From: an uncultured Neisseria sp.
Lineage (GTDB): Bacteria; Pseudomonadota; Gammaproteobacteria; Burkholderiales; Neisseriaceae
Direction: 5' to 3'
Length of the DNA: 12,129 bases
NCBI GenBank assembly: GCA_927911515.1
Contig: CAKMQH010000305.1
Span: 1 to 12,129 of the forward strand
This document shows positions 7,417-12,129 of the stretch, one piece after another (position 1 is the first letter of the stretch; each line of letters opens with the position of its first letter). The position numbers and the translations under genes are program-made. The notes beneath the pieces were generated by a model. That model made no database searches. It was given only the letters and a program-made list of their open reading frames with translations, and was not told the DNA's origin.

Positions 7417-7833
7417 ATGACCTACTTGATTAAGCCATATGAATCAATTGGTGATTTTGTATTTGGTACTTCTCTTGAGGAAATACAAGAAAAATATGGA
7501 AAACCAGCAAGAATGGTTGAAGATAATATTATGAATAATAAGGTGGAATATAGGAATGCTTGTGAGTTAGTTTATGAAAACGATCAATTGGTTTATGGAT
7601 ATTGCTTAAAAGATTCTAATCCCAGATTAGGAGATATTGATATATTTAAAGATTCAATTGAAGACCTCAAAGCCATCGATTCAGAATTTATCGAAGGAAA
7701 AAAATATATTCTTTTTAGGAATCTAGGAATTTGTATAGGCGGTATGACCGGGAAAAAAATTCCTGAAGGCAAGTTATTAATTGCATTTGATAAAAATCAC
7801 TTTGATTTTTTTGAATGTTTTATAGAGGTATAA
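7417..7833 (+). CDS. Hypothetical protein, 138 aa, immunity-like
   Basis: The ATG at 7417 is preferred over an upstream TTG at 7366 because GGAAAGG at 7404-7410 is a strong ribosome binding site 6 bases before it. The protein starts MTYLIKPYESIGDFVFGTSL, followed by EEIQEKYGKPARMV (21-34), and ends in beta-rich segments such as KKYILFRNLGICIGGM (95-110) and DFFECFIEV (130-138). The pattern FxFGxSxEEIxxxYGKP is reminiscent of small cytoplasmic proteins that accompany polymorphic toxins; that comparison is from memory and unverified. It is acidic, has no signal peptide and no membrane segment, and is strongly AT-rich. The basic open fragment just upstream would suit a toxin partner. Name and function remain unassigned. 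Confidence 0.72.
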   Translation: MTYLIKPYESIGDFVFGTSLEEIQEKYGKPARMVEDNIMNNKVEYRNACELVYENDQLVYGYCLKDSNPRLGDIDIFKDSIEDLKAIDSEFIEGKKYILFRNLGICIGGMTGKKIPEGKLLIAFDKNHFDFFECFIEV

Positions 7834-7849
7834 GCACACAGTAGCAACG

Positions 7850-8005
7850 ATGAAACTTACAATTTTGATGTGGAGTGCGAGCGGATTGTACGTACGCGAT
7901 TTCTGTTTTTCAGACGACCCCTGTCAATTTGCTGCATCCGATATTGGGAGTACGGTTGTTGTTTGTAATCGCATGAAACCATCTAATCCCGATGGATGTA
8001 TTTAG
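7850..8005 (+). pseudogene. Decayed small ORF containing a DUS (copy B)
   Basis: A 51-codon frame from ATG (MKLTILMWSASGLYVRDF) contains FSDD encoded by a DUS complement at 7909-7920. The stretch from that DUS to about base 7970 resembles 7132-7190 in copy A: both have TTTTCAGACGACC, CAA, GCT, CCGAT, and ACGGTTG followed by TGTT, with about one base inserted or lost between them. The continuing frame in copy B would be RLLFVIA, parallel to RLLLKEL in copy A, so copy B is probably frameshifted. It probably does not make a functional product. Confidence 0.35.
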
Positions 8006-8036
8006 TAAGTGCAGACTTACAGATGCGGGCTTTTGT

Positions 8037-8076
8037 TTTCAGACGACCTCCAAACCTTCTTTGAGGTCGTCTGAAA
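8037..8076. terminator. Inverted DUS pair, candidate bidirectional terminator
   Basis: TTTCAGACGACCTC (8037-8050) pairs with GAGGTCGTCTGAAA (8063-8076), a 14-bp stem with a 12-base loop. Both DUS members (8038-8049 and 8064-8075) are perfect. It is placed between the accessory region and the 3' end of the leftward acyltransferase operon. Confidence 0.8.
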
Positions 8077-8122
8077 TATTTGTTCTCTATAATCCCACCA
8101 TTGGTCAGAATAGAGATCTAAA

Positions 8123-8155
8123 CCTGTCTGAAAAGAGAACAGACTTTCAGACAGG
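8123..8155 (-). terminator. Terminator of the acyltransferase operon, variant of the DUS hairpin
   Basis: CCTGTCTGAAA (8123-8133) pairs with TTTCAGACAGG (8145-8155), an 11-bp stem with an 11-base loop, starting 7 bases past the acyltransferase stop. On the minus strand it is followed by TTTAG, a weak T-run. The arm keeps the DUS core GTCTGAA but differs in the first bases, so it is not a standard uptake sequence of this dialect. Confidence 0.7.
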
Positions 8156-8162
8156 GATGCCG

Positions 8163-9830
8163 TCAAGCGTTGAGAAATTCGAGCAGATGTTGTCCGCCGA
8201 CTTTCAGTGCTTCCAAAAATACGTTGACTTTCTGCTGTTGGTTTTTGGTGTGGCTTACTGTATAGAGCCAGCCTTCGGGCGTAATGGTGTAGTTGATGCC
8301 CAAACCGCCAACCGAGGTGGGAGCAAAGGCGAAGTTTACTACCGTGCTGTTGTCACCTACGGTTGATGTGGAGAGGAAGTCGGTAGTAAAGGTCTCATAG
8401 CCTTCGTCTTTGAAAAATACGGGGTGGCTGTTGGTTTTGGCTGCCATCAGTTTCAAACCGAGCAGGTGGCGGTTGGCGCCTTGTCCGAGTTTGCTGGCTT
8501 TGATACGGGCTTTGTGTTCGGCAAGCGCGGCTTCCAGTGCTTCGCGGGACGGTTTTTCCTGCAATAAGGTGCTGACGAAGGCGAGCGATTCGTTGGAAAC
8601 AGGGCGCACGCATTCGGTACGGCCGTTTTTGAAGTGGCTCACGTCAACAGCTTCGTATGTGTTACGGACGCTGCCGTAGGTGGTGAGTTGGGCGTATTGC
8701 AGGAGGAACTGCATCAATGCGTCTTGGCTCACGCCTTGGGGAATGGTTAAGCCGTTGAACGGTATGGTAACGCTGGTTACATGCATTTGGTCAGCTTGTT
8801 TGGCATAGTTTTGCTGCCAGTTGTCCCAGTTTTTCAGCAAGTTGGCATCCAACTGCCATTCGTAGCGGTGGACGGCAGGGCGGGTTTTCTTGCCGCCGCG
8901 TGCAGCAAGTTTGGCTGCGGCAAGGATAACGATGCCTTTCAGTGCGCCGCCGTCAGCCCAAGTGTGTTCGCAATGCAGATACAGGCGCTTGGTGCCGGTG
9001 TTGTAGCAATAGGTGGTGGGTTTGTAGCACCAAACGTTTTGCTTGGGTTGGAACGTGGTTTGCGCCAAATCGCTGTCGGCATCGAGGTCTTCGCTGCTGA
9101 TGCTGATGTGGAACAGGTCTTGTTCGATGTGTTCCAGCAGGCGGGTGTTGTCGTCATGCTGTTGCAGGGCTTGGTACACGCGGGCGGTTTCGTTGCCGCC
9201 CAAGTAGCAGGGTACGGCTACCGGATATTTGTTTTGATGGGTATCGGAAAGGATTTCTTCAAATGCCTGTCTGAACGCATCGGGATGGTAGGCTTCAAAT
9301 TGTTCGTCGAGTGCGGCAATGCGGTAGTAGAAACCGTTGTGCAATATGCCGATGTGGCGGCTGCCATTCGGTGAGAAGCGGAAGCCGTCGACTTCTTTTT
9401 GCGGCACGCGCGCGGCACCTTGCAAGATTTTCCATTGCTCCATGCATACGGGCGTACCTTGCGGGGTCTGCGGCACGGGAATGCGCTGATGGTAATAATC
9501 AGCGCACACCGCAGCCAATGCCGATGCCCACTCCGCCAAATCCTTACCTTGAGTTTGGATGTTGAAACCTACGTTGCTGGCCAGAGGCAGCGGAGTGCGT
9601 ACACGCAGATAGCTGTCGAGCCAGGCGTCGATCAACCAGCTGGTTTCGACTTCTGCTGCAAATTGCTGCAACGTGGCTTGCAATTCTTTGCCTTTGCGCG
9701 ATTCAAAATTGCGGGTGGTCGCTGCGGTTTTTTCAAAAGCTTCATTACTCAGCAGCGGACGCACTATTTTCAAATAGCGTTCGCAGGTTTCGGTCAAATC
9801 AGGTACAGGGAGGCGGGGTGTTTGGGACAT
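8163..9830 (-). CDS. Carnitine/choline O-acyltransferase family protein
   Basis: The 555-residue product matches the carnitine/choline acyltransferase family, which moves acyl groups between CoA and carnitine or choline. The N terminus LPVPDLTETCERYLKIVRPL (7-26) resembles the carnitine acetyltransferase start. The catalytic histidine lies in CEHTWADGGA (287-296, His289). Other family motifs are TYEAVDVSHFKNGRTECVRP (391-410), NRHLLGLKL (453-461), LSTST (486-490) and the late GGLGINY (508-514). There is no signal peptide, so it is cytoplasmic. The length is slightly below animal carnitine acetyltransferase but no motif is missing. A strong ribosome binding site (AGGAG, 6 bases before ATG) fixes the start. 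It is the last gene of an operon behind a BCCT transporter, implying that the transported quaternary amine is its substrate. Whether carnitine or choline is used, and the acyl length, cannot be told. The family is mainly eukaryotic and patchy in bacteria. Confidence 0.92.
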   Translation of the reverse strand: MSQTPRLPVPDLTETCERYLKIVRPLLSNEAFEKTAATTRNFESRKGKELQATLQQFAAEVETSWLIDAWLDSYLRVRTPLPLASNVGFNIQTQGKDLAEWASALAAVCADYYHQRIPVPQTPQGTPVCMEQWKILQGAARVPQKEVDGFRFSPNGSRHIGILHNGFYYRIAALDEQFEAYHPDAFRQAFEEILSDTHQNKYPVAVPCYLGGNETARVYQALQQHDDNTRLLEHIEQDLFHISISSEDLDADSDLAQTTFQPKQNVWCYKPTTYCYNTGTKRLYLHCEHTWADGGALKGIVILAAAKLAARGGKKTRPAVHRYEWQLDANLLKNWDNWQQNYAKQADQMHVTSVTIPFNGLTIPQGVSQDALMQFLLQYAQLTTYGSVRNTYEAVDVSHFKNGRTECVRPVSNESLAFVSTLLQEKPSREALEAALAEHKARIKASKLGQGANRHLLGLKLMAAKTNSHPVFFKDEGYETFTTDFLSTSTVGDNSTVVNFAFAPTSVGGLGINYTITPEGWLYTVSHTKNQQQKVNVFLEALKVGGQHLLEFLNA

Positions 9831-9880
9831 CGTGTTCTCCTAATCCTTAGGCGCAGGCGGTAATGCCTGTCTGTAAGTGT

Positions 9881-10009
9881 TTAATCGTCTTTTTCAAGAA
9901 AGGCCAGTTTGATGACATAGCATAAAAAGGCGAGAACCAAAACCATCAATACAGTTTCGAGAATGTTGTCTTGAACGCTTTGATTCAAATACATAATTTG
10001 TTTTTCCAC
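9881..10009 (-). CDS. 42-aa single-pass membrane protein coupled to the BCCT transporter
   Basis: A GTG start at 10009-10007 begins MEKQIMYLNQSVQDNI, followed by a hydrophobic segment LETVLMVLVLAFLCYVIKLA (about 17-36), and ends FLEKDD before TAA at 9883-9881. The sequence AAGGAG, within the last codons of the transporter gene, is placed 6 bases before the GTG with the transporter stop TAA between them, a strong sign of coupled translation. A short soluble N terminus and an acidic C terminus around one helix fit a small regulatory or stabilising subunit. The partner is inferred from position only. An in-frame ATG five codons later is possible but lacks a ribosome binding site. No known family was recognised. 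Confidence 0.72.
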   Translation of the reverse strand: MEKQIMYLNQSVQDNILETVLMVLVLAFLCYVIKLAFLEKDD

Positions 10010-10012
10010 GGT

Positions 10013-11572
10013 TTACTCCTTGTTTTTTACAGGTTCTTGGGCGGATGGCACGCGGGGTACGTCGCGTTTGAGTTGGCGCCAAAGTGCGGCGAACCATAAG
10101 TACATAATGAATACAAACGGGAAGCCTGAGAATGAGCCGACTGCTTTAATACCTTCCATCTTGCCGGTAACAATCACGGCGTAGGCGATAAGCGACATCA
10201 AGATAGCCCAGACAACTGCGTGGGTTTTGTTTTCACGGCGTCCGTCGTTGCTGGTCATAATACCCAGAGAAATGGCGGAGCTGGTTACAGTAGTTACTAC
10301 GAAGCCGAGGAACAAAACGACAGTTAGCGGTTTGGTTGCGAAAGACAGGGGCAGCATGTTGAGCAGGTAATAGAATGTGCCTTCGTAGTCGCCTTTATTG
10401 GCGATTTCCGCCAAGCGTCCGGTACCTTCTACGGTATCGAGCAGGCTGAAACCGGAGAATACGGAGAACCAAATGACCAAGAAGCCGACCGGTACCATAA
10501 TCGAAGCCAGCACGAATTCGCGCAAAGTACGGCCTTTGGAAATTTTGGCGAGGAACACGCCCACAAACGGTGTCCAAGTAATCCACCATACCCAGTAAGC
10601 CATCGGATACCATACCAGCCAATCGCGGTTATGGAACAAATAAAGCTCGAAAGAGTGGTGAACGGTTTGAGTGAGGATATTGCCGATAGACACGACCAAA
10701 TTACTGAGGAAGTAGTGGGTCGGGCCGACCAGGAAGACAAAGACCAGCATGAGCAAAGACAAAACCACGGTCAAATCGCCCAGCCATTTCATCCCTTTTT
10801 CAATCGGCAACACAGCTCCTAAAGTATAAAGGGTAGCGATAATGATCAGAACAACGGTTTGCCAGCCTATTGTGCTGAAGTTCGTCCCGGTGATGATTTT
10901 CAGACCGGAAGAAATTTGGGTGGAAGCCATGGCAATGGAAGATGAAACCGACATGGCAATCGAAATAATCGCTATGCCTGTAATCGCAATGCCCAATGGT
11001 TTCGCCCATTTTTTATGTTTGAACGCATATTCCAGCGGCGCAGAGGGTGTACATTCCGTTTTATGTTGATACAAAAAGTACGCCAATACCAAACCGCCGA
11101 CGGTATAAAGCGACCATGCCGGAATACCCCATACATGCAGCGCAAGGCTCATCGCATTTTCCACTTTTTGGTATTCAGGCAAGTTTTCTGCCTGTATACC
11201 GATGGGCGAATGATAATAGTGCCACAGCGCCTCAATCGGACCGAAGAACACGATACCCACGCCGATACCAGCGGTAAACAGCATGTTCATCCACGAGAAA
11301 AACGAATATTCGGGTTTGGCATCCTTTCCGCCCAATCTGATATTGCCGAAGCGGGGGGATAGGGCAACGACCATACACACGGTAAATGCCAAGAGGGGCA
11401 GCCACATAATCAGCCAGTCGAACTTCAAATAAAAGAACTTACTGACGTCGGTGATTGTGTTGGTGAATAAGGCGGGTTCAACAACAGCTATGGTAGCCAA
11501 AATACCCACTATGAAAGCAGTCCATAAAAAGTATTTAGGACGCTTGGGTTGAATTTCTTCATTCGCGGACAT
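10013..11572 (-). CDS. BCCT-family choline/carnitine/betaine transporter
   Basis: The 519-residue product is a 12-helix secondary transporter of the betaine/carnitine/choline family, in the inner membrane. The signature WWITWTPFVGVFLAKISKGR (329-348) is nearly textbook. Residues that form the substrate aromatic box in BetP have equivalents: Trp148, Trp153 and Tyr156 in HVWGIPAWSLY, and Trp330. The helix 3 motif AGIGVGIVFFGP (101-112) has Ile where sodium-coupled BetP has Met, so coupling cannot be assumed. The N and C tails are short, unlike osmosensing BetP/BetT forms with long charged tails, which favours a metabolic rather than osmotic role. The ATG at 11572-11570 (MSANEE) with AAAAAGG 7 bases upstream is preferred over a TTG two codons earlier. 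It heads the operon with the 42-aa protein and the acyltransferase. Substrate identity (choline versus carnitine) is inferred only. Confidence 0.93.
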   Translation of the reverse strand: MSANEEIQPKRPKYFLWTAFIVGILATIAVVEPALFTNTITDVSKFFYLKFDWLIMWLPLLAFTVCMVVALSPRFGNIRLGGKDAKPEYSFFSWMNMLFTAGIGVGIVFFGPIEALWHYYHSPIGIQAENLPEYQKVENAMSLALHVWGIPAWSLYTVGGLVLAYFLYQHKTECTPSAPLEYAFKHKKWAKPLGIAITGIAIISIAMSVSSSIAMASTQISSGLKIITGTNFSTIGWQTVVLIIIATLYTLGAVLPIEKGMKWLGDLTVVLSLLMLVFVFLVGPTHYFLSNLVVSIGNILTQTVHHSFELYLFHNRDWLVWYPMAYWVWWITWTPFVGVFLAKISKGRTLREFVLASIMVPVGFLVIWFSVFSGFSLLDTVEGTGRLAEIANKGDYEGTFYYLLNMLPLSFATKPLTVVLFLGFVVTTVTSSAISLGIMTSNDGRRENKTHAVVWAILMSLIAYAVIVTGKMEGIKAVGSFSGFPFVFIMYLWFAALWRQLKRDVPRVPSAQEPVKNKE

Positions 11573-11667
11573 ACGCAAGCCTTTTTAGTTTGTTAACAAT
11601 TTTTAAATCTAAAAAAGCGAGTAAACCGTGTAATGTAAGATTAAGTAATTTTTTCTTGGATTCTATA

Positions 11668-11697
11668 TTGGAAGCCTAGAAAAACAAAGGTTTCCAA
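11668..11697. promoter_or_regulatory. Dyad upstream of the BCCT operon
   Basis: TTGGAAGCCT (11668-11677) faces AGGTTTCCAA (11688-11697), ten pairs including one G-T, with a 10-base centre. It is about 100 bases upstream of the transporter ATG. It may be an operator or a leader hairpin. Confidence 0.35.
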
Positions 11698-11913
11698 GCG
11701 GGGATTAATCATTAATATCTAGTATGTTTGACTTGTATTAATGTTCGGTCAGTTTTTCCTCAGATATTTTATCCCTAGGAAAACATCTGATTATTTGTTT
11801 CAATGCTTAGAGTCAGGCAGACGGTTTTAGTTTGCGATTCATTCTCAAAAAAGAAAATCTTTCCAGTATCAGCTTGATGATTGAGATACCTGCTTCCTTT
11901 TACAGCTTTGTTT

Positions 11914-11925
11914 TTCAGACGACCC
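11914..11925. repeat. Single DUS upstream of mpl
   Basis: TTCAGACGACCC differs from the complement of AGGTCGTCTGAA only at the last base. It is unpaired, with no opposing copy nearby, so it is an uptake signal and not a hairpin. Confidence 0.75.
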
Positions 11926-11942
11926 CTTCATCCAAACTCCGT

Positions 11943-11948
11943 TATAAT
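11943..11948 (+). promoter_or_regulatory. Candidate -10 element for mpl
   Basis: A perfect TATAAT lies 40 bases upstream of the mpl ATG. The matching -35 would overlap the end of the DUS at 11914-11925 and is not a good match to TTGACA. Confidence 0.5.
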
Positions 11949-11988
11949 GACGGCTTTCCAATTATTTCATTCAAAAGACGGTTTTATC

Positions 11989-12129
11989 ATGAAACACATC
12001 CACATTATCGGTATCGGCGGCACGTTTATGGGCGGGGTGGCCGCCATTGCCAAAGAAGCGGGGTTCAAAGTCAGCGGTTGCGACGCGAAGATGTATCCGC
12101 CGATGAGCACCCAGCTCGAAGCCTTGGGC
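11989..12129 (+). CDS. mpl: UDP-N-acetylmuramate:murein tripeptide ligase Mpl (5' part)
   Basis: Forty-seven codons from an ATG at 11989 are present before the window ends. They read MKHIHIIGIGGTFMGGVAAI, followed by GFKVSGCDAKMYPPMSTQLE. The glycine-rich GIGGTFMGG with the later SGCD is the N-terminal UDP-binding segment of Mur ligases, and GTFMGG with MYPPMSTQLE is specific to Mpl. Mpl attaches recycled L-Ala-D-Glu-diaminopimelate tripeptide to UDP-MurNAc in the cytoplasm, feeding peptidoglycan recycling. No Shine-Dalgarno stronger than AAAAGACGG is seen. The gene is divergent from the BCCT operon and has its own -10. Confidence 0.9.
   Translation, partial: MKHIHIIGIGGTFMGGVAAIAKEAGFKVSGCDAKMYPPMSTQLEALG

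Larger units (their letters stand above)
11580..11988. other. Intergenic region between BCCT operon and mpl
   Basis: About 400 AT-rich bases with no supported gene. It holds the leader of the leftward operon, with a 10-bp palindrome TTGTTAACAA (11590-11599) 17 bases before the transporter start and a dyad at 11668-11697. It also holds a single DUS near mpl and the mpl -10 element. No -10/-35 pair for the transporter operon could be fixed with confidence. Confidence 0.5.

Noticed and set aside
93..8076. CRISPR array made of the repeated 12-mers
   Set aside because: Copies are short, widely and unevenly spaced, and in both orientations; they are DNA uptake sequences.
6120..8160. Insertion sequence or prophage bringing the AT-rich segment
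   Set aside because: No transposase, integrase, terminal inverted repeats or tRNA gene were found at the borders.
7992..8366. 124-codon plus-strand frame
   Set aside because: It spans two hairpins and runs into the acyltransferase antisense strand; no ribosome binding site.
8781..9374. 197-codon plus-strand frame rich in Val, Gly and Ala
   Set aside because: It lies opposite the acyltransferase, whose family motifs are clear; no ribosome binding site or family resemblance.
9894..10097. 67-codon minus-strand frame overlapping the transporter end
   Set aside because: The 42-aa frame in the same place has a proper ribosome binding site, a membrane helix and no overlap with transporter codons; this one is its shadow.

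Overview
The window comes from a Neisseria-type betaproteobacterium. The DNA uptake sequence is present as the dialect AGGTCGTCTGAA or its complement. There are about a dozen full or near-full copies, often as head-to-head pairs that form hairpins. From memory this spelling is associated with the N. mucosa/N. sicca group rather than with N. meningitidis or N. gonorrhoeae; that species hint is knowledge-based and not tested here. The housekeeping genes at both ends (suhB with a divergent trmJ start, and mpl) also fit.

Layout. Bases 1-42 hold the start of a leftward gene, probably trmJ. A divergent promoter region with a DUS hairpin follows, then suhB (225-1010) and its terminator. Bases 1236-6048 carry a three-gene type I secretion operon: a TolC-family outer membrane protein, an LssB/LapB-type ABC exporter with a degenerate C39 domain, and a HlyD-family adaptor. 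The order is the same as lapE-lapB-lapC. The TolC gene is broken by a one-base loss near 2352. The ABC gene probably has a one-base loss near 4707-4711 that replaces its last residues with translated DUS sequence. A third one-base loss sits in the terminator after the operon. No secreted substrate is in the window.

Bases about 6120-8160 are visibly AT-rich accessory DNA. They hold two leftward orphan genes (164 aa, and a 91-aa zinc-ribbon-like protein), one rightward orphan (138 aa, with a good ribosome binding site), an open but start-less fragment directly upstream of that gene, and two diverged, decayed copies of a small DUS-containing sequence. The arrangement resembles the remains of toxin/immunity cassettes, but this is inference; no family could be assigned.

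Bases 8163-11572, all leftward, look like one operon: a BCCT-family choline/carnitine/betaine transporter, a previously easy-to-miss 42-aa single-pass membrane protein coupled to it (AAGGAG, then TAA, then GTG), and a full-length carnitine/choline O-acyltransferase with the family's catalytic histidine. Import of a quaternary amine followed by its acylation (or use of acyl-carnitine) is the natural reading. A roughly 400-base intergenic region separates it from mpl (11989 onward, cut by the window end), a peptidoglycan recycling ligase.

The most interesting points are the transporter/mini-protein/acyltransferase operon, the cluster of one-base losses in the secretion operon, and the accessory island with its possible toxin tail and immunity-like gene.
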